Shown: positions 12,360-23,227 of the stretch, piece by piece
How the letters are laid out: each line of letters begins with the position of its first letter
Position numbering within the stretch: position 1 is the first letter of the stretch
Assembly (NCBI GenBank): GCA_030847615.1
Contig: JAUMIR010000003.1
Span: forward strand, 282,776,265-282,840,264
Direction of reading: 5' to 3'
Source of the DNA: Gambelia wislizenii
Lineage: Eukaryota > Chordata > Lepidosauria > Squamata > Crotaphytidae
DNA: 64,000 nt
Notes under the pieces: model-generated
What the model was told of the DNA's origin: nothing
Databases searched by the model: none
What the model saw: only the letters and a program-made list of their open reading frames with translations
Translations under genes and position numbers: made by a program

Positions 12360-12515
12360 ATCTAGTTCCACACTATGTCCATTGGGTGACTTTGAGCAAG
12401 TCACACTTCGCTCAAGAGGACAAGTAATGGCAAACCTCCTCTGAATAAATCTGGCCAAGAAAACGCAACTATATAACTGTCAAAAGTCATAGTCAACTTG
12501 AAGGCAAATATGGTG
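12360..12515 (+). mobile_element. tRNA-derived SINE, 5'-truncated
   Basis: It lacks the tRNA head. It begins at the body (TTGGGTGACTTTGAGCAAGTC) and continues through AATGGCAAACCTCCTCTGAA to AGTCAACTTGAAGGCAAAT. It is the same family as 9716-9935, with many substitutions. Confidence 0.65.
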
Positions 12516-12789
12516 CTGAACCTGATACGTGGAGGGGTGGTGGAATAATCACTGGTGGCCCACATCAGATACCCTAAGAAGTCCTGCTATAAGCTACAGA
12601 TTTAGCCATCATTACATATCCATTGTCTTTCAGTTTTTAAAATTTCAACAATATTCAAGGGGTTTTGTTTGGTGTACGTAAGTGATTTCATTGAAATTAA
12701 CAGGATATGGATATACATGCATATATACATATAGTCACCAATCTCAAACTTCTAATTCAACTGTAACAGAAGTCAGTGTGATTATTATT

Positions 12790-12836
12790 TGAATATAATT
12801 GTTCCTATGTTTTGTTTTTAATTTTTTCTCCCATAG
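12790..12836 (+). promoter_or_regulatory. Splice acceptor of the KCNE1 coding exon
   Basis: A T-rich tract ends in TTTTTTCTCCCATAG, with AG at 12835-12836, 49 bases before the KCNE1 start codon. In other vertebrates the whole KCNE1 coding sequence lies in the last exon behind a non-coding leader, so an acceptor here fits. The leader exon was not identified. Confidence 0.75.
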
Positions 12837-12885
12837 CACTCCATAATTCAGAATTTGAGAAAGCTGTGAAATTCTTGACAGAACA

Positions 12886-13263
12886 ATGGCAGTGCCGTCC
12901 AACAATACAGCACTGAACTTGCTCCTTTCAAAACTGCTAGAGGACTACGTAGCTAAAACAAACCACCCCACGCCTGCCCCAGTCACGGCAACCAGTGATC
13001 ACCTGGAAGTAGTGTTCATACTCTTGTTGTTCTGCTTCTTTGGCTTCTTCACATTTGGAGTTATGCTGAGCTACATCCGTTCCAAAAAGCTTGAACATTC
13101 AAATGATCCATACAATGTGTACATTGCCACAGACATTTGGTACAAGAAAGACAAGGCTAGCTTGCAAGCTAAAGTGGTGGAAAACTATAAATCATGTTGT
13201 GTATTGAAAAACCAGCATGCCGTAGAACAACCTACCAGTCACATTCCAGAAGCAGCATCGTAA
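12886..13263 (+). CDS. KCNE1: KCNE1 (minK), KCNQ1 potassium-channel beta subunit
   Basis: This 125-residue, single-exon protein is the usual KCNE1 size. KCNE1 is a type I single-pass membrane protein that assembles with KCNQ1 to give the slow cardiac and inner-ear current IKs. Seen here: a glycosylation sequon N6-N-T8 in the ectodomain, no cleaved signal peptide, a membrane helix at about residues 41-64, and directly after it SYIRSKKLEHSNDPYNVYI (62-80), the family signature and almost identical to human KCNE1. The cytosolic tail keeps DKASLQAKVVENYKSC and the EQPTSHIPE ending. The second ectodomain sequon of human KCNE1 (N26) is not kept (N-H-P). The activation triplet reads F55-T56-F57 where mammals have F-T-L. 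The start has a good context (ACAATGG), matches the family length and lies 49 bases after the acceptor. Stop TAA at 13261-13263. Confidence 0.97.
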   Translation: MAVPSNNTALNLLLSKLLEDYVAKTNHPTPAPVTATSDHLEVVFILLLFCFFGFFTFGVMLSYIRSKKLEHSNDPYNVYIATDIWYKKDKASLQAKVVENYKSCCVLKNQHAVEQPTSHIPEAAS

Positions 13264-14035
13264 TAGTAAATGGGTGATTAATTTTGCGGGCATCATGCTG
13301 AATCTTCAAAAAGTTCCAGAAAACAAAAGAAAAGGAGAAGTACTTGGATTATTTTCTCAAAAGGAAAATGACAGGAAAATAGTAGTTGTTATGCAAGCCC
13401 CTCAAGGCATGATTGACCGTGCAGATTGGGGATGATGGGAGTTGTAGTCCAAGACATCTGGAGGGCACCTGTTGGGGAAGCCACCCTAGCTTAATGAAGG
13501 AAATGCATTTACTAGCATAATGAAGGCTTGCCTCCAATGCATTTTGGATAACGGTTATGTAACAATGCTGCTGTTTCTAGCTTGAGTATGAACTAGCATC
13601 TACTGACATAGATGTCTATAGGACAAAATGGTTTCTTCCAGAGGAATTTGGGCAAAAATATAAACCAAGCCTCACTCCACAGACCTATTCTTAACAACAC
13701 AGAGAAATCACAATGATAGCAGCCAATTGCTCAGATGAATTTAACAGGCCAGAGATTATTTTGATCTCACAGTTTAAGTGTCTTCATCTAACTAACTATA
13801 AACAAGGATGAAGGAAGACCAAGTCAGCTTAATATAATGTTGGTTGCATATTTTCCTTGTATATAAGAAGCCATCTAAATTAGCAAGACTTTAACCACTT
13901 CAAATTAATGGAAGAAACCAGAAAGAGCTACGCAGCTTCAAAGCAGGTTCCATGAAATGTGAAGGCAAAAAACAGAAACAAAACACAGGCATATCTCTGC
14001 ATAGTTAGCTAATACTGTGAATGGTCATAATAAAT
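13264..14035 (+). other. Probable KCNE1 3' untranslated region
   Basis: It runs from the KCNE1 stop to the first AATAAA signal on the + strand at 14029-14034, about 770 bases. A piece of an interspersed repeat (GGGAGTTGTAGTCCAAGACATC, about 13425-13482) lies inside it. The extent is inferred from the signal only. No GT-rich downstream element was checked beyond it. Confidence 0.45.
14029..14034 (+). terminator. Candidate KCNE1 polyadenylation signal
   Basis: AATAAA on the coding strand, about 765 bases after the KCNE1 stop codon. It is the first canonical hexamer downstream, but AT-rich DNA gives such hexamers by chance. Confidence 0.4.
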
Positions 14036-14556
14036 ACACTGTAGAACAAATGAAACTATGTGTTAAAATATCTGTGGGAATATTTCTTTTCCATTGGTTC
14101 TGTTTTGCTATTTTGATGCTATTGTTTCAGAAAAGTCTTTGTCATAAAACCTTTCACGCAGGGACTCCTCTCCCAATCCCCCCTTATTGGGCAGCAGCTG
14201 CTGCCATCAATGGGGGCCTTTTTCTCTGTCAGTTGGGAAGCAGCTAACTGATACTACCACCCACTTCTGTGAGTACTGTAATCTCCATTTGGTCAGACCT
14301 CACCTGGAATACTGTGTCCACCAGTTCTGGGCACTGCAATTCAAGGTTAGTGACAAGCTGGAATGTGTCCAGAGAAGGGCGACCAAAATGGTGGGAGGTC
14401 TGGAGGTCATGCCCTATGAGGAGTAGTTAGGGAGCTGGGTATGTTTAGGCTGGAGAAGAGTAGGTTAAGAGGTGACATGACAGCCATGCTTAAATACTTG
14501 AAAGGATGTCTTATTGAAGAGGGAGCAAGCTTGTTTTCTGCTACCCCAGAGACTAA

Positions 14557-14730
14557 GGACTTTATCACACTGCATTGTTATAGTGCTATTATTCCACTTT
14601 AAATGTGAGATCTCTGGTAGAGAGTTCTGAATGCTCCTCCCTAAACTGCAAATCCCAGGATTCCACAGGAGGCAGCCATAGCAGTTAATGTGGAATAATA
14701 CCATTATAACAGTGCACTGTGATAATCTCC
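14557..14730. mobile_element. Short palindromic hAT-like MITE inside CR1
   Basis: The left end is GGACTTTATCACACTGCATTG, then GTGCTATTATTCCACTTTAA. The right end mirrors it (TTAATGTGGAATAATACCATTATAACAGTGCACTGTGATAATCTCC, in parts). The centre has CTAAACTGCAAATCCCAGGATTCC. A close full copy lies at 37839-38064. Confidence 0.75.
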
Positions 14731-14731
14731 T

Positions 14732-15031
14732 AGGGGCCTTACCGCACTCCAAGGAAAAGTGACAATGTAGCAGTAATGTTCTGTTTTCCATGCTGCCTTA
14801 CCACATGACATCATCCTTCTTCCAGCATTCTTTCATTCCAGTCCCATGGGGGACTGAGGTAAACCCGCATCTTTTTGCTAATGTGTTTTTCTGGTTAGCA
14901 AAAAGGTGCTGTTTTACCTTGGTCCCTCACAAGACCAGAACGAAAGAGCATTGACTTCATGTGGTAAGCAGCGCAGAAGATGGAACGTTCCTGCTCCCCT
15001 GTTGCTTTTCTTTGGAGTGCAGTAAGCCCTA
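14732..15031. mobile_element. Inverted-repeat MITE, CCTTACCGCACTCCAAGGAAAA type (copy 2)
   Basis: The ends are TAGGGGCCTTACCGCACTCC and GGAGTGCAGTAAGCCCTA. The inner palindrome is built on TTTTTGCTAATGTG...GGTTAGCAAAAAGG. It abuts the preceding MITE, just as copy 1 (7521-7810) sits inside a related MITE. Confidence 0.7.
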
Positions 15032-15288
15032 GGAAATGGAGCAATGAACTCAAACTCCAGGAAAAGAAATTCCGCCTAAACATTAGAAAGAACTTCCTGA
15101 TGGTGAGAGCTGATCAACAGTGGAATGCACTGTCTCAGAGTGTGGTGGAGTCTCCTTCTTTGGAGGTTTCTAAACAGAAGCTGGATGGCCATGTGTTGGG
15201 AGTTTTGATTGTGTATTCCTGCTGGGCAGGGGGGTTGGACTGGATGGCCCTTGTGGTCTCTTCCAGCTCTATGATTCTATGAGATGGG

Positions 15289-17205
15289 CAGAAGCATAGC
15301 CCATGTCACAATTCACCCTCATTCTGGAGACGGCTCTTATGGGATTGGGTGTGTGCCCATCAGCCAGCTACTTCCCAAATGACAGGGGGACAGACCCCAT
15401 CAATTGCAGTTGCTGCTGCCTGGTAAGTGGGGTTTGGAGGACTTTCACAGGGATTGTGAATTTGAAACAGTCATGAGTGTGTAATTCCAGGTTACACATT
15501 TGTAACTGCCCCAAAGGATTTCAGTTGTTTTTAACGTCCTGGAAGGGTACCCTAAAATGAAATCCCCCATGGTAACTCTTTTAGTAGTACAGCTCATTGA
15601 AACATTTGATTGTTTTACTTATTTATGAGTAGATTTCTTAAACACATACTAAAGATTTCAAAGCAGTGTACAACAGTCATCAAACATATCATGCAAATAT
15701 CCAAGTTTGCATCCTAATTCTATTGTGTTCTATTATTAACTTAGGTTTGTGATCTTCAAAAGATAGTGTATTTGAAATGAAAAGCTAGATATGACTGTGT
15801 TAAATCTGCTAAACAAATTATGTGGTCCACACCCATTACAATCAATGAGAAATTTGCTATGAAATCCAGTGAATGTAAATTACACCAGAACGCACTTTAA
15901 AACAAATCTTGGTAGTTACTTTTCAGACACCACACACTGATTCCTATTATTAGTTCATGCAGTTGCTCTTCTGAAACAATGGGTTTTCCCTTCAACATGA
16001 ATTATTTCTACTTTAGGTGTCTGTAATTTCTAGTTATTATATAATGTCTGCATTTTTAAACCACTGACTTATTTATATTTTTTATAATGTAAGATTGTAG
16101 CTGATATAATATCCTCTATTGAGGAATACCCGTTTAACTCTTTTTGTATGGGAGTGGTAAGGGAATATATCATAAGGGTTGCAAACTGACCAGGAAAAAA
16201 AAATTGGCTAAACAATTGTTCCTCTCTTTAACAGCACAAATCAGAAGCTAAATATTTTCATGATGTGGAGCTAAACACTTGTGAATTGCAGGTTAAATTG
16301 TGGAGCATAGCCAGTTAAAAATTGGCACTTCTACATTTGCTATTGTAGTGTGCCTTCCAGTCCATAGGTTTAGGTTGTATACATTGTGATTGTAGTTCTT
16401 CCTTAACAGTGTGTGAATTTTCTTTATAAATATTACCGTAATTAAAAAAATGTTGATCACAGAAACGTGGTGTCTTTGCCCTGTGTATACTGTTCCCCAT
16501 CATCATAGAATCATACAATTGTAGAGTTGGAAGAGACCACAAGGGCCATCCAGTCCAATCCATCATGGCAAAGCTATCTTGGCTATTAATTAAAGGAAAT
16601 AATTACTCTACTCCACTTGATATTTCTTAAGTCTTCATTTGGCTCTTATCAGTATTGTGGCCAGTTTGCCAACAGAAAGAACTCCTTGGCATATTTCTAA
16701 AATGCTTTTTTAATTTCATAATTCCATCTCCAACATTTAAAGCAAATCAACCGTTAGAAGGTGTCTTCCCCATATTAAAACAATTGATTTGTGGGGGGTT
16801 TTTTTTCAAAAAAATCTGTTTACTTAACTCTTCTCCAAGGAGTTCAGTATATGATTCCTTCCTACAATTGCCCTTCGAGATATGCTCATGGTATGTGTGC
16901 CAGTTTCATGCATGTGTGAGAGAGACTAGAGCTTCAAAAGTTACTTTTTAACAGCAATTCAATGTGTAATTCATAACAGAGCACACAGAATAACACACAC
17001 CCAACCCCCTGTGACTTATTGCTGTTTACATGACATATTTTGTGAGTGCATGCCCCTTGATACAATACTTAGTACTTTTATTTCATATATATTTGGGAGG
17101 GTGGGAAAGTCCCATCCAAATAAATGAGATAATGGCCTAAACACTTAAAAAAAAATCCCCCCAAATGCCCCAGGGAAATATTTTAGCTCCCCTTAAAATT
17201 AGTAG
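15289..17205. other. Intergenic DNA with a CR1 tail
   Basis: No gene is recognised. At 16503-16562, ATCATAGAATCATACAATTG followed by GTTGGAAGAGACCACAAGG is the extreme 3' end of a CR1 copy on the minus strand. The rest is AT-rich and unremarkable. Confidence 0.55.
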
Positions 17206-17207
17206 TA

Positions 17208-18160
17208 CAGGTCACCACCCACCCACCCCCATATCCATGGAACCAACATCCACGGTTTCAGTTATCTGTGTCTGAAAAAATAGGGACACATACCTAGGGA
17301 GGTGTCCTCTCTAGGAATCGCTAGGTTCCTAACACAACTCGATGGTAGGTTTGTACCAGAAGTCCTTTATTTTAATAGGGTTCACTATTATCCATAGTTT
17401 CATTTATAAACAGTATGTTCAAGAACGTATCTCCCGCAACTACAGAGGGAAACTTGTAAATGCTACTTGTTACACAAAAAGTAACAATGTTACCATTCAT
17501 TGCATTACACCGGCCTGCTGTATCGGTGGGCTCTGGATCCATGAATTTCACCAACCACAGATTCAGAATATTAAATATATACAGGAGATCTAATAAAGCG
17601 AGCACTCCTACGTGCAGAAGGAAAAGAAAGAAACCCAAACTGCCCTCACCCCATAACTCTCCTGCTCACCTCCACAGCCTGACTGAGCTCCAGCTGGAAG
17701 CCCACCATGCACACACCAGAATGAGAAGCATTCCCAGGGCAGCAGTGGAGGCGGCAGCGAGCCCGGATAGCCCGGCACACGTTCTTTGTGCTCCCCCACC
17801 TTCAGGGAGCCCACCAGCTGCCTGCTTCTGCCTTCAAGCAGTTTCCACAGGGATGTGGCGATCGGTGGCAGCAGTGGTGTTTCTGCTCATTTGTTCGTGA
17901 ATGATTGAGCAGGAGTGCTGCCACCAACAATCACCACATCCCTGCGGAAGCTTCTCAAAGGCAGAAGTGGGTGGCTGGTGGTCTCTCTGAAGATGGAGGA
18001 GAACAAAGAATGAAGGCTGGTGGACGGGGATTGCTGCCACCTCCACTGCTGCCGTACACCATTTTATAAATAAGGCACTTCAGCATCCATGTTTTTGAGT
18101 CCTTGAACAAAACCCCCACAGATCCAAGGGCCTACTCTATTTGCAAAAGGACTGACCTTA
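17208..18160. mobile_element. Possible mariner/Tigger-like non-autonomous element
   Basis: It starts after a TA dinucleotide with CAGGTCACCACCC and has the motifs of the shorter family members in this window (CCATATCCATGG, CATCCACGGTTTCAG). Near the far end CAAAACCCCCACAGATCCAAGGG echoes the inner mirror motif (AACCAAACCCC). The right terminus is uncertain, about 18150-18160. The interior is GC-richer and contains the hairpin at 17827-17968. It has no transposase. Confidence 0.45.
17827..17968. repeat. Long hairpin (inverted repeat with short loop)
   Basis: The arm from TTCTGCCTTCAAGCAG through CCACAGGGATGTGGCG and GGTGGCAGCA to CTGCTCA is mirrored after a loop of about 15 bases by TTGAGCAG...TGCTGCCACC...CACATCCCTGCGG...CAAAGGCAGAA. 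The arms are roughly 62-65 bases with few mismatches. Confidence 0.7.
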
Positions 18161-18489
18161 TATCCACATTACCACCCCCACAGTAGCATTTTATGGACAA
18201 TGTCATTATATGTAATACGTTACTTCCAAACTCTGAAAGGAAGAGATATATTAACCATTAAACAAAATCCAGACTCCAAAATACACATTGGTGATGCTTC
18301 CGGTAACCGTCAGGCATTAAAATCATGCTAGGTTTTGGAGCTCACTGGCTTCCCCATCAAGTGAAAGTAGTACAGAGTTCATATTGGGGGTGGGCTGGCA
18401 TTGCTGTAGTTACAGGCTACAAGTGTACACATTGTTTGTTTCAGTGTTGCAGGGATAGTGTGAAGCAGACAAAAGGATTAGACAACAAC

Positions 18490-18692
18490 TCTCCCCCTGC
18501 AAAAAAAAGAGAGAGTGAAAGAGGCAGAAAATTGATAGGAGCAAAGGCAATGAAAGAAGATCATAAAATTTTGGTTGCCCATTGTTGCTATAAAGACTTT
18601 ATGGCAGCAATGGTGAACTGAAATTTTATGGCCTTCTTTTACTGCTTTTGTTCCTGTCACATCTCTGTTTCCCTCTTGGGCAGGGGTCTGCC
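18490..18692. repeat. Near-perfect palindrome, probable MITE
   Basis: GCAAAGGCAATGAAAGAAG, CATAAAATTTTGGTTGCCCA and TTGTTGCTATAAAG are mirrored directly, without a loop, by CTTTATGGCAGCAATGG, GAAATTTTATGGCCTTCTTT and TGCTTTTG. The symmetry centre is near 18597/18598. The outer arms (CCCCTGC...GAGAG) still pair, weakly. Confidence 0.6.
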
Positions 18693-19043
18693 CCACATGC
18701 TCTGTGCATCATCGAAGCAAACAACATGCACACGTCCAATGTATGTCTACAACATCAGCTTTTTTCACCTGCATGATGTCTATTATCTAGCTATTTTTAC
18801 TCGATGAAGAACTCATTGAGCTTAGAAAGATAGCATAATTTTTTGCATCTTTTATTTGGCATAATAAAAGTAATATCAATGTGTATTTTAAAGCTGGTCA
18901 AATTATTTTGGTAACTGAACCAGAAAATTCCAAAAATGTGTACACCTGCAAGCAAAAATACACCTTTCTCCCAGAGTGGGACCCAAGGTGGCTCACAGAA
19001 GAAATCAGTTAAAACCTGACTACACAGTTTTAAAAACAATCAA

Positions 19044-19728
19044 AATCATAGAATCATAGAGTTGGAAGAAAACTCCAGGGCCATCCAGTCCAACCCCCTG
19101 CCATGCAGGAATACACAGTCACCACACTCCTGACAGATGGCCATCCAGCCTCTGTTTAAAACCTCCAAAGAAGAAGACTCCACCACACTCTGGGGCAGTG
19201 CATTCCACTGTTGATCAGCTCTTACCATCAGGAAGTTCTTCCTAATGTTTAGGTGGAATCTCTTGTCCTGGAATTTGAATCCATTGCTCCATGTCCTAGT
19301 CTCTGGAACAGAAAAAAGAAGCTTACTCCATCCTCAGTATGACACCCCTTCAAATATTTAAGCATGGCTATCATGTCACCCCTTAATCTTTTCTTCTCCA
19401 GGCTAAACGTATTGTACATACCTACCTACCTCATAGGGTATGCTTTCCAGAACTTTCACCATTGTGTCTCCTTCCTCTGGACCCATTCCAGCTTGTCAAT
19501 ATCCTTCTTGAATTGTGGTGCCCAGAACTGGGCACAGTATTCCAGGTGAGGTCTGACCAAGCAGAACAGAATAGTACTATTATTTCCCTCACTCTAAAAC
19601 ACTATATTCCTATTGATGCAGCCTAGAGTCACATTGGCTTTTTTAGCTGCTGCATCACACTGCTGACTCATGTTCAGCTTGTGGTCTACTAAGGCTCCTG
19701 GATCCCTTTCACATGTACTTCTGTCAAG
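19044..19728 (-). mobile_element. CR1 LINE, 3' part on the minus strand
   Basis: Read on the minus strand it ends at the CR1 tail (GTTGGAAG...ATGATTCTATGATTTTG, 19041-19070). Upstream it encodes the end of ORF2: VDHKLNMSQQCDAAAKKAN and LGCINRN, then the LEKKRLRGDMIAMLKYLKG region. Stops and a frameshift make it non-functional. It is directly joined to the L2-like piece at 19729. Confidence 0.85.
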
Positions 19729-20392
19729 CGCCATCCTGTCCCCGATGCTATTCAATATATATATGAAGCCGCTGGGAAAGATCATCCGGAGACATGGGGT
19801 GGGGTGTTGTCAGTACACTGATGACACCCAGATATACTTCTCCATGTCTCGGTTTTCAGCTTTGACTTCAGATGGTATCTCTTCTCTTAATGATTGTCTT
19901 AGGGCAATAATGGACTGGATGAGGGAAAACAAATTGAAGCTGAATCCAGACAAAATGGAGATAGCAGCCCCAAACCCAGGCATTAGGATACAACCTCCAG
20001 TCCTGGATGGGGTCACACTCTCCTTGAAGGACTGTGTTCATAGTCTGGGGGTACTCCTGGACTTGTCGCTTCAGATGACGAATCAGGTAAATGCGATGGC
20101 CAGGACTGCCTGTTATCAGCTTCAGCTGATACGCCAGCTGTGCCCTTTCCTGGAAGTTGGGGACCTTGAGACTGTGGTACATGCTCTGGTAACCTCTCGT
20201 CTTGATTTCTGTAATGTACTCTACATGGGTCTACCCTCGTGCTTGGTCCGGAAGCTTCAACTGGAACAGAACATGCCAGCCAGACTGGTCTTGGGTGCAT
20301 CCAGAAAAGACCATATAACACCGATTTTAAGATCACTTCATTGGCTGCCCATCAGTTTCTGGGCCCAGTACAAGGTGTATGCTCAATAAAAA
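19729..20392 (+). mobile_element. L2-like LINE, reverse-transcriptase fragment with an open frame
   Basis: The frame from the junction to 20389 encodes ILSPMLFNIYMKPLG, the RT active-site box QYTDDTQIY, NPDKMEI, SLGVLLD, LDFCNVLYMGLP and DHITPILRSLHWLPI. These are the order and motifs of L2/CR1-superfamily reverse transcriptase and its C-terminal region. Both catalytic aspartates of YTDD are present. It is 5'-truncated, so it cannot be active despite the open frame. Confidence 0.85.
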
Positions 20393-20663
20393 CCATTTAA
20401 TTGCACATTCTGGCTTGAAGTCTCCTCAGTTACTACCGGTATACATAGGCTAAAAGAGCCTGCTGTTACCCAGCCTCTCAGTGCTATCTTTAGCTAATCA
20501 AATAGTTCCCATAATAGAATTCAGACACTAGTGGGATCCTTACGGACCCCACGCAATTCAGGTAACAACTATCTCACCAGATTCAGGGATCATGCTGCAC
20601 TTCGTGTGGCATTATTGGGCTGGATTCAGGGGGGATTTGGATTTTCTCACTAGTGTAGACAAG

Positions 20664-21340
20664 GCCTGTCAGTCATGGACTGGATGAAGATAAACAAATT
20701 GAAGTTTAATCCAGACAAGATAGAGGTGCTCCTGGTCAGTTGAAAGGCAGATCAAGGAATAGGGATTCAACCTGTGCTAGATGGGGTTTTACTCCCCCTA
20801 AAATCTCAGGCTTATAACTTGGGCATACACTTGGACTCAGTCCTGAGCCTTGGGTCCCAGGTCATGGAAGAGGCCAGCAATACATTTGCACAGTTAAATC
20901 TAGTGCATCAGCTGCACCCATTCCTGAAAATGGCAAATCTGGTGATGCATGACTTGATTAATTCTATTTGGTTTACTGTAATGCACTCCACATGGGACTA
21001 CCTTTGGGAACTGTTCAGAAACTGCAACATGTCCAAAGAGTTGCAGCCAGCCAGCTGACTGGGACTGGTTATGGGGTTGATTATAGAGAACATATAAATC
21101 ATGTGCTGAAATAGCTTTACTGGCTACCAGTTGATTTCCAGGCACCATTCAAAGTTCTGTTCATGACCTATAAAGTGCAGTATGGCTTGGGTGTAGACAA
21201 TCTGAAAGAATGTATTTCCCAATATGAGCCTTAAGATCTTCCAGGAAGGCTTTTGCTTGGTACCACCAGAGACACATTTGGTGAGGACATGGGAGAGAGA
21301 TGTCTAAAACAAGATATAAACAAAATAAATAAATAAAAAC
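20664..21340 (+). mobile_element. L2-like LINE, second, more decayed fragment
   Basis: It repeats the same region as the previous piece: MDWMKINKLKFNPDKIEVLL, LDGVLLPLKSQAYNLGIHLD, a LVHQLHPFL stretch and further on the YGLGVDNLKECISQ region. It ends in an (AAAT)n tail near 21325-21340. Stops and frameshifts are present. Between the two L2 pieces (20393-20663) nothing else is recognised. Confidence 0.75.
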
Positions 21341-22699
21341 ATGCTAATCTTATAAACTTCCCTGTCACTATACATCTTCATATACCAAGCCCATCATGAC
21401 TTGCTTCCATAACTTGGAAAAATTATTTTTGGACTATAACCTCTAGAATCCTACAACCAGCATAGCTGGTTACTATTTTAGCTGGTGCTTCAGGGAACTA
21501 TAGTTCCAAGAAATAACTTCTCTGAGGTCTTTTCCTCTCTGGCCACCAAACTTATCTTGCAGATGTTTGTTGCTCAGAGTGTAAGAAGCAATGATATCAT
21601 TTCCTTCATTCTTCATTTTTTACCACTAACCTTAGCTTTTAAAAACCTGAATCAAAATGTTTTTGCCTTTTGGTTCACAGCAATACTACAACATAGCTTG
21701 TCATTTTGTGCATCTGTACACATAGTTCAATGAATAACAGCAGAATAATTTAAATAAAGAATACGTATATGATAAATATTTGCAATGCTGATATGTTCAA
21801 AGTATAATGAATGAATTTCTGCCCACTGAAAATGTGAAATACTGTATTATGTGCACGGGAGGTACACAAACATGCATTTCCCCATGTTGTGGGGTTTAGT
21901 TTTGCATGAACACCATCTAGTGGTCACATGAAGGACTCAGAGCAAATGCATGCAGTGAAGTCATCTTGAGCAACAACACATGGTCCTTATGTATCACCTC
22001 TGCTAACAGGAAGTGAAGCATAGGATGTGGATGGCATTGCTTCTTGGAACTGGAGTCATGCTGAACTTTTCATACACATATAATGTGAGTAGTCATTACT
22101 GTCAGGTGTACACTATGCCTTGCAGAATGCTTTATTGTGGTAAGATAAAATGGTCAAATATTTCAGCAAGGGGATAACTGTGTGGGCAGTACTTGTTTTA
22201 GAGCTAATACTTGCCAATGAATGCTGACCTCTAAGAATTAAGCATTTGATCAGACAGTGATATTGGAATCATTCAATCAGTTATGGTTCTTTAGGTTGTT
22301 TCAGTCAAAGGCTTGTCTGTACCAGAAGAAATAGTGCACATACCTGCCCATTATAGGCAATTCACAGCATTGTTCTTTTGTCTCCACAGTGTTTTGGCAA
22401 AAATGATACTATGCGAAGCTCTCTGCCGTGATGTTCACATGGCCGCGAATCAAAACAGTTTTGTGTGGTGGGTGGCAAGGAAGGCAAAGGGAACCCGGCA
22501 GTGCCCAGAGACAATGAGGAGGAGGGCAGCCACCATATGGAAGAGAGCCAACCGTCCTTCATCCATCCTAGTGGCAGTCTCTGATTCTGGCTGCAAAGGG
22601 ATGGGAGGGCCACCTGGCCAGCCTCTGGGAGAAGCAAGAGGAGGGCGGCTCTTTGCCACTCTAGACCTGGGCTGCTCCTTCTCTCATGCCTGTCCACTG
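21341..22699. other. Intergenic DNA, no gene seen
   Basis: The open frames at 21485-21733 and 22313-22750 have no recognised similarity and are not supported. The part at about 22435-22690 is GC-richer than its flanks but contains no recognised motif. Confidence 0.45.
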
Positions 22700-22701
22700 A
22701 A

Positions 22702-22734
<33 letters not shown>
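22700..22734 (+). repeat. (AAT)n microsatellite
   Basis: About eleven AAT units in a row. Confidence 0.95.
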
Positions 22735-22735
<1 letters not shown>

Positions 22736-22984
22736 GCCAATAAGCATTAATATCCATATATATGTGCATTTACTGAACACTATATTATTCAGAATGTTAT
22801 ATGTGAGAAAACGGATAGAAAAGGCATAGATTAATTGGCCAAATTGGGACAGTTGGCTGGTATACAATTAAAAATCTATACAAAAGCTAATTAACAGACG
22901 TTAATACATACCAGAGGGATAAACAAGATCCTCTGCAAAACACAATTCAAGACCATAAAATAACATACCTTCCAACTGTCCCAG

Positions 22985-23050
22985 CTCTGATAGCCTTGTG
23001 ACTGAAGAGTGGGTATACATAACTAAATTAAAAAAAAAATAAAAAATAAT
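22985..23050 (+). mobile_element. SINE tail fragment
   Basis: CTCTGATAGCCTTGTGACTGAAGAG then GTGGGTATACATAACTAAAT and an A-rich end: the 3' tail shared by the SINE at 23228-23975 and the fragment at 50740-50800. Confidence 0.6.
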
Positions 23051-23130
23051 AGGTCATACCTAAAGACTCTCTTCCCATTCTTATATCAAGCTGTTCTTCA
23101 ACAGCTGTGCCTGGGATACGACTAAAGACA

Positions 23131-23143
23131 GAAGAAGAAGAAG

Positions 23144-23173
<30 letters not shown>
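23131..23173 (+). repeat. (GAA)n microsatellite
   Basis: Fourteen GAA units without interruption. They are followed by the motif CTAACACACATTGGAAACTG, which recurs at 23375 inside the SINE. Confidence 0.95.
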
Positions 23174-23174
<1 letters not shown>

Positions 23175-23227
23175 CTAACACACATTGGAAACTGCTTAAT
23201 GCAGTGTAGATGTTTACATTACTTAGG

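Larger units (their letters stand above)
14260..15288 (+). mobile_element. CR1 LINE 3' end, split by MITEs
   Basis: The left part (to about 14556) encodes the end of CR1 ORF2: the frame around [20 protein letters not shown], then GGAGAAGAG...GAGGTGACATGA. The right part (from about 15032) resumes at GGAAATGGAGCAATGAACTC and runs to the tail TGGACTGGATGGCCCTTGTG and CTATGATTCTATGAG. Removing 14557-15031 restores a continuous CR1, so the MITEs came later. Confidence 0.85.

Noticed and set aside
13425..13482. Conserved element in the KCNE1 3' UTR
   Set aside because: The same words occur at 165-217 and 10235-10330, so it is an interspersed repeat rather than a KCNE1-specific signal.
17460..17900. 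146-codon open frame on the + strand
   Set aside because: It lies in a transposon-like segment and runs into the hairpin at 17827-17968. There is no domain.
19670..19728. N-terminal part of the 239-codon L2 frame as a host gene start
   Set aside because: These codons are antisense CR1 sequence. The real similarity starts at the L2 junction.
23131..23173. CRISPR-like or regulatory GAA array
   Set aside because: It is a plain trinucleotide microsatellite with no spacers.
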